Source: JAXDBV01 sp034678415
GTDB lineage: Bacteria; Bacteroidota; Bacteroidia; Bacteroidales; VadinHA17
Direction: 5' to 3'
Assembly: GCA_034678415.1 (NCBI GenBank)
Contig: JAXDBV010000019.1
Location: forward strand, 1-5,470
Length of the DNA stretch: 5,470 nucleotides
The notes under the pieces: model-generated
The model's input: the letters and a program-made list of their open reading frames with translations, nothing else
Databases searched by the model: none
What the model was told of the DNA's origin: nothing
Part shown: positions 1-5,470 of the stretch, one piece after another
Numbering within the stretch: the stretch's first letter is position 1
Layout of the letters: each line of letters opens with the position of its first letter
Translations under genes and position numbers: made by a program

Positions 1-177
1 GTTCTCTGTGAATATGGTGTCATGAACCGGTTAGCCATCGCAGACAATGCCATTCCTTCCAGTATTGTTATTCCTGCTCCTTATCATCCAACAACCGGAT
101 GCTTTCATCCAGTGGTTGGTAATGGCAATTTAGATAAAAAGATGAAAATTTCAATACAGATCTTTTCCGGGGAATAG
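1..177 (+). CDS. Possible 3' end of a plus-strand gene entering from the left edge (weak)
   Basis: Frame 1 of the plus strand is open from the first base to a TAG at 175-177, giving 58 residues. The other two plus frames stop within the first 25 bases. The visible end of the product includes HPTTGCFHPVVG and a lysine-rich KKMKISIQIFSGE tail. I do not recognise a family. An internal ATG at 22-24 would give 51 residues if the frame is a short gene rather than the end of a longer one. If real, it converges with the minus-strand gene ending at 349, and the hairpin at 286-322 would sit between the two tails. Against it: 58 open codons can arise by chance in one of six frames, and an inverted repeat lies inside the frame. 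The left flank is needed to decide. Confidence 0.22.
   Translation, partial: VLCEYGVMNRLAIADNAIPSSIVIPAPYHPTTGCFHPVVGNGNLDKKMKISIQIFSGE
88..119. repeat. Imperfect inverted repeat, 14-base arms
   Basis: The left arm CCAACAACCGGATG (88-101) and right arm CATCCAGTGGTTGG (106-119) are near-perfect inverted copies around a four-base loop, CTTT. Two of the 14 pairs fail as plus-strand RNA. As minus-strand RNA one of them becomes a G-U wobble, leaving one mismatch, so a minus transcript folds better. No T-run follows on either strand, so it is not a standard intrinsic terminator. It could be an RNA structure, a protein-binding palindrome or chance. Confidence 0.5.
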
Positions 178-285
178 TTCATTCCGTTTCAGCATGTTGC
201 GTTCAACAGTTTGCATCTTGTTGACGGGTCATCCTGATAGCGGGGATGAGAAAGCTTGGCTTTGCCATTGGATTTATTCTCTCCG
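178..285. other. Short non-coding stretch, no clear feature
   Basis: I see no convincing coding frame here on either strand. The longest minus-strand frame nearby is only about 26 codons between stops. Small inverted repeats are present: TCATCC at 229-234 with GGATGA at 244-249, and an AAAGC/GCTTT pair near 251-263. They are short enough to be chance. Confidence 0.4.
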
Positions 286-322
286 AAAAAAAAGAGACCC
301 ATTTACTAAAAAATGGATCTCT
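286..322 (-). terminator. Strong intrinsic terminator for the anchored-protein gene
   Basis: Read on the minus strand, the arms AGAGATCCATTT (322-311) and AAATGGGTCTCT (304-293) pair over 12 positions, with one G-U wobble and a six-base loop. An unbroken run of eight T follows (293-286, its first T being the last base of the stem). This is a textbook Rho-independent terminator 26 bases beyond the stop codon at 349-351. On the plus strand the wobble becomes a C/A mismatch and the tail is only T-rich (TCTTCTTTTC), so the minus direction is favoured. It may still work in both directions. Confidence 0.9.
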
Positions 323-348
323 TCTTTTCACAAGGTAATATAGCTAGG

Positions 349-1506
349 TTAGGGTTTTGCTGCTGTTTTCAGGTACTCAGTAAGTATGCCGTTCATCAAC
401 GGTTCGTAATACTTCCAGAAGAACTTCCGCGTGCATTTTCTCTCATCGGTAAGCCTGTAAAGACCCAGTTTCTTATAATCCTTGAAGTAACCGGTAATAT
501 TCGGCACAGGATTATTGGCGAAGTCCCCTGCAAAATAAAAGTTATTATGCCCATCGGTAGTTTTCGTCACTGCCGGAAATATATTGGGGATCTGGTTTGT
601 ACTGAGGATTGAGTCACCCATGTTGTTCACATGGATCTTGAAGTAGGAAATAACCTCATTCTGTGCGGATTCAATAATGCTGAACCAGTTTGAATAGCCG
701 ATCTTATATGGTAATCCATACTTGTCAATCGCAGTGGAAGAAGAGTAGATATAGGGCATATCAAAATCGAGGTGTGTCTCATTTTCCAGCACAATCACTT
801 TTCCGGCATCATTGACAAACACAATACCTGATTTTTGAAAATTCCAGGATGCCTGGTATTGTTCACGGTAATTTTCTAGGATCCATTTGGGAATATCAGG
901 ACATTTCAATGTATCGAGGCTACAGAAATATTTGCCTGCCCATTCCGTCCAGCGGATTCCGAACACTTCCTCCGACTTGTTTCTTTCAAGGCCTGCTGTC
1001 GGGTATCCCAGTATGTTATATTCGGCAATAAGCAGTTTATTCCTGTCATTCATCTCCTTCATCAAGAGGTAATCATTGGCATTTAACCCCCCGTAGATCA
1101 TCCTTGAACGGCGTCCCTTGTTTATCCCTTCATACCAGTCATTGAAATACACGCCGTACGTGTCGGCAAAGTAGGCAACATCATATCTGTCAGCGAGATC
1201 AAGAATATTATCCAGCCTGATCCTCTCAACGTTATACTGCTTATTCCTTAAAGGCTTCAGGGGGAAGAAACCGAAATAATCCTTTTTGTATGAATAGCTT
1301 TTCTTTTCCTTACTAACAAACCTGTTCTTCGTTAGCACTGTGAACAATGACCGGTGTTGACTACGCTCGAAAGTGGGTACAGTCTTGTCCAGCACCAAAA
1401 CATTGACCGGTTGTTTGGACTGTACGCTCCATCTTATGAAACAATACACAGGCAATGCCAGCAGGAGGACCAGGATTACTATCAGGGTGATTACCGGCTT
1501 TTTCAT
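349..1506 (-). CDS. Membrane-anchored protein of unknown function, possibly amidotransferase-like fold
   Basis: This 385-residue protein starts at ATG 1506-1504 and ends at TAA 351-349. Two lysines and a hydrophobic run at about residues 5-24 form a signal anchor. The segment ends in PVYC, which is not a good lipobox because Tyr sits at -1, so a lipoprotein is unlikely and the rest is probably periplasmic. Residues 34-40 (VNVLVLD) look like a first beta-strand. DVAYFAD (109-115), GGLNANDY (139-146), NKLLIAEYN (156-164) and the aromatic FGIRWTEWAGKYF (182-194) follow in an order resembling ThuA or class I glutamine-amidotransferase-like sandwiches. I see no GxCxG nucleophile elbow, so glutaminase activity is not expected. 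A late FYFAGDFANN (323-332) also looks motif-like. The fold is inferred, the function is unknown and I do not know the family name. There is no Shine-Dalgarno before the ATG, only AT-rich sequence. Its GC (about 32-47% in sampled lines) runs below its neighbours. It has its own promoter candidate and a strong terminator, so it is probably monocistronic. Confidence 0.85.
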   Translation of the reverse strand: MKKPVITLIVILVLLLALPVYCFIRWSVQSKQPVNVLVLDKTVPTFERSQHRSLFTVLTKNRFVSKEKKSYSYKKDYFGFFPLKPLRNKQYNVERIRLDNILDLADRYDVAYFADTYGVYFNDWYEGINKGRRSRMIYGGLNANDYLLMKEMNDRNKLLIAEYNILGYPTAGLERNKSEEVFGIRWTEWAGKYFCSLDTLKCPDIPKWILENYREQYQASWNFQKSGIVFVNDAGKVIVLENETHLDFDMPYIYSSSTAIDKYGLPYKIGYSNWFSIIESAQNEVISYFKIHVNNMGDSILSTNQIPNIFPAVTKTTDGHNNFYFAGDFANNPVPNITGYFKDYKKLGLYRLTDERKCTRKFFWKYYEPLMNGILTEYLKTAAKP

Positions 1507-1564
1507 TGTTCAATAGGAAATTAAATTTCTTAATGTTCGGATGAATAAAAAGAATACAGGCTAC

Positions 1565-1572
1565 CAAAAATA
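1565..1572 (-). promoter_or_regulatory. Candidate Bacteroidota-type -7 promoter element (TATTTTTG)
   Basis: The minus strand reads TATTTTTG, an exact match to the Bacteroidota primary-sigma -7 consensus TAnnTTTG. It lies 58 bases before the ATG of the anchored-protein gene, implying a leader of roughly 50 bases. At the expected -33 distance I see only a poor match (TTATGATG rather than TTTG), so the element is supported mainly by its -7 half and its position. The surroundings are strongly AT-rich. Confidence 0.45.
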
Positions 1573-1582
1573 TACAATGTTA

Positions 1583-1620
1583 CTTTAATTACATCATAAA
1601 TGTATTAAAATTCTTTAATT
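1583..1620. repeat. Two direct copies of CTTTAATT, 30 bases apart
   Basis: CTTTAATT occurs at 1583-1590 and 1613-1620 (AATTAAAG on the minus strand), exactly 30 bases start to start, or about three helical turns. The nearer copy lies between the candidate -7 element and its expected -33 position. This could be a pair of operator half-sites, but an AT-only octamer recurring in AT-rich DNA is not very surprising. Confidence 0.3.
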
Positions 1621-1654
1621 AAAAAAAATAATGGAAATCGAGCATTTATACCAT
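1621..1654 (-). terminator. Candidate AT-rich terminator downstream of yyaL
   Basis: Read on the minus strand, ATGG (1654-1651), a three-base bulge, AAAT (1647-1644), a five-base loop, then ATTTCCAT (1638-1631) form an eight-pair bulged stem. After TA comes a run of eight T (1628-1621). The shape suits an intrinsic terminator 116 bases after the yyaL stop, but the stem has only two G-C pairs and would be weak. Confidence 0.4.
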
Positions 1655-1725
1655 ACTTATTAACGGAATGCACCGGTTCTTTATTACAGCTGCCCTCTTT
1701 CTGATCTTTATCGGTGGAAAACATA

Positions 1726-1749
1726 TATCATGGAAGCGGTACCATTATA
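1726..1749 (-). terminator. Weak hairpin just after the yyaL stop
   Basis: TATCATGG (1726-1733) and CCATTATA (1742-1749) pair over eight positions with one mismatch around an eight-base loop, 20 bases beyond the yyaL stop. On the minus strand it is followed by TATGTTTTCC, which is only mildly T-rich. It may contribute to 3'-end formation or RNA stability, or be chance. Confidence 0.22.
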
Positions 1750-1769
1750 CAGTCCTTACGACCCCGTTT

Positions 1770-3815
1770 TCAGGCACCGCGTGTTTCCTTGTTCTCCAGG
1801 ATCAATCCTTGATCCCTCAGCCGATTCAGCGCTTGCCCGGGAGTATCAACCGGGGCAAAGCAGGTTTTATTCAGGCACAGGTACATCACTGTTTTCCCGG
1901 TCACATAACGGTTTTTGTTGACGGGGAGATCAGATGGGGCAGTCGATCCTGAAATAAGCACCGGAGGCCGGATAATCTGCCGGAAGGTTTCCCACCAGTG
2001 ATGATGGTCGCTACCCAGGATGGCAACCTCCGGAATGCCCAGGTGCCGGAACAACAACAATTCACACCACTTATACGCATGGATCGGATCCACACTGATT
2101 TCAGGCAGTACGTTACGAGTCATTTTCTCTGATACAATAGTATACTCATCCTTGTTAAAATACTGCCCCAGGAACTGAAGATTCAGCGCCATCACTGCAT
2201 TGGAGGAGGGAATAACATGATCAGCCGTTTCCTTTTTCTTGTGCCTCACAGTCATCTCCAGGGGATCACTGTAATGGAACAAGGCCATATCCGCATCATA
2301 AAAATGTTCCATCACATATGCGGCAATGGTGCCGGCCTGTATGAGCCAGTGTTCATCGTGGCAATCCTGGTATAAAGCAATGAAGGCCTCAATAACGAGG
2401 GAGTAGTCATCGAGGAATCCCGGTATTGGCGGGGTTTCCGTACTGGTGATCCGCCATAGTGACCCGTTCCTCATCATCCTGTCCTGTTCAATGAACCGGG
2501 CGGTACTCATTGCCGACTCAAGAAACACCGGATCACCGAAGGACCTGTATGCCATGGTCAGACCACTGATCATTAAGGCATTCCACGATGTGATGATCTT
2601 GTCATCCACCGCCGGCCTCCTCCTGGCCGACCGGTAAGCCTGAAGATGGCTCATGGCTTCGCTCAGCTGCCTGTCAAACAGTTTGGGATCAATTCCTTTT
2701 CGTAAAGCAAATACCTGCGGTTCATCAACCGTGTGAAGGACATGATCCTGAACGTGCGTACTACCGTCCGTAACATGGAAATATTCCGCCACATGAGCAT
2801 TCCCAGTTCCCACAGCGGTCATGAATTCATGATAATCCCACAGGTAATATTTGCCTTCCTCCCCTTCACTGTCAGCATCCAGAGAACAGAAGTATGCACC
2901 ATCGGGGCGGGAAAATTCACGCCTGAGAAAATTGAATATTTCATAAGCTATCCGGCGAAACCATTCATCCCGGAGGTAAAGGAAGGCTTCCGAGTACAGA
3001 TACAACAGCTGGGCGTTGTCGTAAAGCATTTTCTCAAAGTGAGGTACGATCCATTCGGCGTCCACGGAGTAACGGGCAAAGCCCCCTCCCACCTGGTCGT
3101 AAATACCGCCCATTGACATTCTTTTCAGGGTGAAGGCCACATGACCGGTAAGCTCATTGTCATTCATACATAATCCCGCATGAAGGAGGAAGCTGAATGA
3201 TCCCGGCAGGGGAAATTTAGGTACCTGGTTGTATCCTCCTCTTTCCGTGTCAAAATTGTTTTTATAAAACCGTACAATCCGGTCCAAGAGGTCACCGCTA
3301 TCGGCTGCCGGATGGCGGGGATAAACGCGTTTTTCATTGCTTACCATTGCTTCTTCCAGGTATTTGGAGAACTGGTATAGCTGGTCCGGATCCTTGAGAA
3401 AGGTCTCCTGAATACTCTTCAGCAGGGTCGTCCATTGTACAGGGTTGAAATAAGTTCCCCCATACACTGGTTGTCCGTCGGGCATCGCAAAAACGTTCAA
3501 CGGCCAGCCCCCGCTTCCGGTCATTGCCTGCACTGCATCCATATACATATGATCCACGTCAGGCCGTTCTTCGCGGTCCACCTTCACACAAACGAAGAAC
3601 CGGTTCATCAGTGAAGCAATCTGTTCATTCTCAAATGACTCCTTCTCCATCACATGGCACCAGTGACAAGCCGAATAGCCAATGCTTACAAGCAAAAGCT
3701 TGTTCTCACTGCGTGCCCTGTTGAGCGCCTCTTCACCCCATGGATACCAGTCAACAGGATTATGTGCATGCTGTCTCAGGTAGGGGCTCTTCTCATGAAT
3801 AAGCCTGTTTGCCAT
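1770..3815 (-). CDS. yyaL: YyaL/SPATA20-family protein with thioredoxin-like domain (DUF255)
   Basis: This complete 681-residue protein matches the usual family length (about 670-690). The first part is the thioredoxin-like DUF255/DsbH-type domain. It opens with the family signature NRLIHEKSPYLRQHAHNP, has CHWC at residues 50-53 in the CxxC redox position, VDREERPD at 79-86 and GGWP at 102-105. From about 170 onward comes the region related to (alpha/alpha) six-hairpin-barrel enzymes. Family blocks here are GGIYDQVGGGFARYS (236-250), HFEKMLYDNAQL (259-270), SLDADSEGEEGKYYLW (311-326), DDKIITSWNALMI (404-416) and GFLDDYS (466-472). Near the C-terminus is the CxxxxC pair of LCLNKTCFAP. There is no signal peptide, so it is probably cytoplasmic. 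No enzymatic reaction is firmly established for the family; the mammalian relative is SPATA20. ATG 3815-3813 is chosen because the family homology begins at once after it; no Shine-Dalgarno is seen. It lies 122 bases after ggt, with a probable terminator between, so it likely has its own promoter. I see no missing blocks or frameshift. Confidence 0.96.
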   Translation of the reverse strand: MANRLIHEKSPYLRQHAHNPVDWYPWGEEALNRARSENKLLLVSIGYSACHWCHVMEKESFENEQIASLMNRFFVCVKVDREERPDVDHMYMDAVQAMTGSGGWPLNVFAMPDGQPVYGGTYFNPVQWTTLLKSIQETFLKDPDQLYQFSKYLEEAMVSNEKRVYPRHPAADSGDLLDRIVRFYKNNFDTERGGYNQVPKFPLPGSFSFLLHAGLCMNDNELTGHVAFTLKRMSMGGIYDQVGGGFARYSVDAEWIVPHFEKMLYDNAQLLYLYSEAFLYLRDEWFRRIAYEIFNFLRREFSRPDGAYFCSLDADSEGEEGKYYLWDYHEFMTAVGTGNAHVAEYFHVTDGSTHVQDHVLHTVDEPQVFALRKGIDPKLFDRQLSEAMSHLQAYRSARRRPAVDDKIITSWNALMISGLTMAYRSFGDPVFLESAMSTARFIEQDRMMRNGSLWRITSTETPPIPGFLDDYSLVIEAFIALYQDCHDEHWLIQAGTIAAYVMEHFYDADMALFHYSDPLEMTVRHKKKETADHVIPSSNAVMALNLQFLGQYFNKDEYTIVSEKMTRNVLPEISVDPIHAYKWCELLLFRHLGIPEVAILGSDHHHWWETFRQIIRPPVLISGSTAPSDLPVNKNRYVTGKTVMYLCLNKTCFAPVDTPGQALNRLRDQGLILENKETRGA

Positions 3816-3854
3816 TCAATTACTTAATAAGTGCAATTCACTACACTTCCCGTT

Positions 3855-3884
3855 AAAAAACAATCCGAAGGATGATGTTGTTTT
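3855..3884 (-). terminator. Probable intrinsic terminator between ggt and yyaL
   Basis: On the minus strand AACA, a two-base bulge (TC) and ATCC pair with GGATTGTT around a three-base TTC loop. The last T of the stem runs into a T tract (six T at 3860-3855). The stem has eight pairs plus the bulge and lies about 55 bases beyond the ggt stop. It would separate ggt from yyaL, leaving about 39 bases between the T-run and the yyaL ATG. I found no convincing TAnnTTTG element in that short stretch. Confidence 0.5.
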
Positions 3885-3937
3885 GCAGGTAAAGTTATCC
3901 CTGGTGTACAGATCAAGCGGTAGTGTGTCTGCAACAT

Positions 3938-5470
3938 TCATTTGTTCCATCCGAAGGCTGTATCATCGCCCCTGTGATCGGCTGCGCCCTCCAGACGCCC
4001 ATCGGGAAGTACAAGAATGGCATCTACGCGTCCGATCGGCGACCTTTCCTGCAGCCGGTGCCCGATCAGCTGCAGAGCCCTGACCGTAAGGCTGTCGAGC
4101 GCCTGTTTCTCATAGTAGATCTGATCGGGCAGCCACTGATGGTGGAAACGTCCTGCATCAACAGCTTCCTGCATGGTCATCCCGTGCACGGTGACATTGA
4201 GAATGGTTTGGAGCACGGTGGTAATGATGGTTGAACCGCCGGGCGATCCCAGCACCATGAACAACCGTTCATCCTTCTCCACTATGGTAGGTGTCATGGA
4301 GCTGAGCATCCTTTTCCCGGGCTGTATTGAATTTGCCTCACCTCCCACCAGGCCGTACATGTTGGGATAGCCTGGTTTTGAGCTAAAGTCATCCATCTGG
4401 TTGTTGAGGAGGAAGCCGGCTCCCCTGACAACGATGGCCGATCCGTAAGCGTCGTTAAGCGTGGTGGTCCCTGCCACGGCATTGCCTTTATCATCGATCA
4501 CAGAATAATGCGTGGTTTCTTCACTCTCATACATCCACGGATTACCGGCCGGTAAACTGTCCGACCGTGATGCCCTGGAAGGATGAAAATCGCTCATGCG
4601 TGAAGTGTTGTATGTCTTGCTTAACAATCCATCGACAGGTATTTCAATAAAACCTGGGTCACCGAGAAATGCTGCCCTGTCGGCATACACCCGTCTCTCT
4701 GTCTCCGCCATCACGTGTACCGTGGCTGCGGTATTCCACCCGTATTGTGCCAGAGGGACATCCTCGAGAACCGATAACATTTGCAGGAGACATATGCCAC
4801 CGCTGGAAGGAGGCGGCAGGGAAACAACTTTATATGACCGGTAGTTACCAGCCACAGGCTCGCGCCACACGGCCGCGTACTGGTTAAGGTCGGACTCGCA
4901 AATCAGCCCGCCCCTTTGCATCATCTCACTGACGATCATTCCTGCCACTGCCCCCCTGTAAAACCCGTCCCGTCCATGATCCCTGATCTGTTCCAGTGTG
5001 CGGGCCAGCTCTGCCTGCCTGAGGGTATCGCCTTTTTGCCAGTCCCCTTCCTTCACAAAAGCAACAGGTGATTTGTTCTGTTTTATAAACTCATCTTTCA
5101 TGGTATTGAGCGATACAGCCTGTTTCTCTGTAAGGGGGAATCCTGTTCTTGCAAGGTCAATGGCAGGTTGGATCACCCGGTGAAAAGGGAGGGAACCGAA
5201 TCTTTCGTGAGCCGCAATGGTACCTGCGACCGTACCAGGCACACCGCTGACCAATACATGAGATGTACTGAGGTCAAGAATGACATTTCCTTCCCGGTCG
5301 AGGAACATATCCCTTGAAGCCCCGAGAGGTGCTTTTTCACGGTAGTCCAGGACGTAGAATTCACCGTTGGCCAGCCGGAAGAGCATGAATCCCCCGCCTC
5401 CGATATTGCCGGCAGCAGGGTAACATACCGCCAGGGCATACTCGACAGCCACAGCCGCATCAACGGCATT
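3938..5470 (-). CDS. ggt: Gamma-glutamyltranspeptidase, 5' end cut by the window edge
   Basis: This is an N-terminal-nucleophile hydrolase that cleaves or transfers gamma-glutamyl groups, classically from glutathione, normally in the periplasm. The visible 510 residues begin at the right edge in the family block NAVDAAVAVEYALAV; about 70 residues, with any signal peptide, lie outside. Numbering from the first visible residue: the substrate-binding Arg44 (DYREKAP) and the self-cleavage/catalytic Thr319 (TTHYSV; codon 4516-4514) are present. So are Thr337 and Asn339 (TTTLN), Gln358 and Asp361 (NNQMDDF), Ser390-Ser391 (MLSSM) and Gly411-Gly412 (SPGGS). From Thr319 on, their spacing equals that recalled for the E. 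coli enzyme (Thr391, Asn411, Asp433, Ser462-463, Gly483-484). The predicted small subunit is 192 residues, the usual size. A lid loop with its Tyr372 (PNMYGLVGG) is kept, unlike Bacillus-type enzymes that lack it. The GTG at 5452 is an internal Val codon, not the start. The stop is TGA 3940-3938. The enzyme should be active; its exact substrate is unknown. Confidence 0.97.
   Translation of the reverse strand, partial: NAVDAAVAVEYALAVCYPAAGNIGGGGFMLFRLANGEFYVLDYREKAPLGASRDMFLDREGNVILDLSTSHVLVSGVPGTVAGTIAAHERFGSLPFHRVIQPAIDLARTGFPLTEKQAVSLNTMKDEFIKQNKSPVAFVKEGDWQKGDTLRQAELARTLEQIRDHGRDGFYRGAVAGMIVSEMMQRGGLICESDLNQYAAVWREPVAGNYRSYKVVSLPPPSSGGICLLQMLSVLEDVPLAQYGWNTAATVHVMAETERRVYADRAAFLGDPGFIEIPVDGLLSKTYNTSRMSDFHPSRASRSDSLPAGNPWMYESEETTHYSVIDDKGNAVAGTTTLNDAYGSAIVVRGAGFLLNNQMDDFSSKPGYPNMYGLVGGEANSIQPGKRMLSSMTPTIVEKDERLFMVLGSPGGSTIITTVLQTILNVTVHGMTMQEAVDAGRFHHQWLPDQIYYEKQALDSLTVRALQLIGHRLQERSPIGRVDAILVLPDGRLEGAADHRGDDTAFGWNK

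Larger units (their letters stand above)
1507..1769. other. 263-base AT-rich intergenic region between yyaL and the anchored-protein gene
   Basis: On the minus strand this gap holds, in order, a weak hairpin just after yyaL (1726-1749), a hairpin followed by a T-run (1621-1654), two copies of AATTAAAG 30 bases apart, and a -7-like promoter element at 1565-1572. I find no convincing small gene in it. The layout reads as the 3' end of one transcription unit followed by the start of another. Confidence 0.6.

Noticed and set aside
1..52. Start of a minus-strand gene (MALSAMANRFMTPYSQR) leaving through the left edge
   Set aside because: Only 17 codons are visible, the product is not recognisable, and no promoter element is evident upstream. 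It cannot be separated from chance.
1438..1446. Lipobox ending at Cys22 of the anchored protein
   Set aside because: The sequence is PVYC. A Tyr immediately before the Cys does not fit a bacterial lipobox, so a signal anchor is preferred.
1668..1952. Plus-strand frame beginning MHRFFITAALFLIFIGG, resembling a signal peptide
   Set aside because: After about 30 residues it runs antisense through the end of the well-supported yyaL gene. I see no promoter or homology. The signal-peptide look comes from an AT-rich intergenic stretch.
2733..3116. 127-codon plus-strand open frame inside yyaL
   Set aside because: It is antisense to conserved barrel blocks of the YyaL protein, has no recognisable domain, and is best explained as a by-product of the real gene's codon use.
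3890..3897. TAACTTTA on the minus strand as a -7 promoter element for yyaL
   Set aside because: It misses the final G of TAnnTTTG, its upstream TTG is too close (16 bases), and it lies before the probable terminator at 3855-3884, which would stop the transcript.
3923..4234. 103-codon plus-strand open frame over the 3' end of ggt
   Set aside because: It is antisense to the conserved small subunit of the transpeptidase and has no family resemblance.
5450..5452. GTG as the start codon of ggt
   Set aside because: The frame stays open to the window edge and encodes the conserved NAVDAA block upstream of it, so this is an internal Val codon.
5173..5469. 98-codon minus-strand frame beginning MPLMRLWLSSMPWRYV
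   Set aside because: It lies in a different frame of the same strand as ggt, whose own frame here encodes clear family blocks (NAVDAAVAV, GGGGFML, DYREKAP).

Overview
The window looks like a piece of a Bacteroidota chromosome of moderate GC (about 32-62% in the 60-base lines I counted). The lineage is an inference. It rests on the general character of the proteins, start codons without a Shine-Dalgarno sequence, and an exact match to the Bacteroidota -7 promoter element (TAnnTTTG) upstream of one gene. I see no plasmid, phage, insertion-sequence, CRISPR, tRNA or rRNA signal.

All three convincing genes lie on the minus strand and are read from the right edge to the left. From right to left they are: (1) a gamma-glutamyltranspeptidase gene (ggt), whose first roughly 70 codons lie beyond the right edge and whose catalytic residues are all visible; (2) a complete 681-residue YyaL/SPATA20-family protein, with an N-terminal thioredoxin-like domain carrying a CHWC motif and a C-terminal (alpha/alpha)-barrel-like part; (3) a complete 385-residue protein with an N-terminal membrane anchor that I cannot assign to a named family. 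Its fold may resemble class I glutamine-amidotransferase-like proteins.

The gaps suggest the genes are transcribed separately rather than as a tight operon. The 122-base gap between ggt and yyaL holds a probable terminator. The 263-base gap between yyaL and the anchored protein holds a weak terminator candidate followed by a good promoter candidate. A strong intrinsic terminator lies 26 bases past the stop of the anchored protein.

The leftmost 285 bases hold no confident gene. They contain one open frame on the plus strand that enters from the left edge and stops at 177, and a 14-base-arm imperfect inverted repeat at 88-119. Functionally, ggt (periplasmic cleavage or transfer of gamma-glutamyl groups, classically from glutathione) sits beside a thioredoxin-fold protein, so a shared link to thiol metabolism is conceivable but unproven. 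I did not find a convincing undescribed multi-gene system. The anchored protein is the least explained item.
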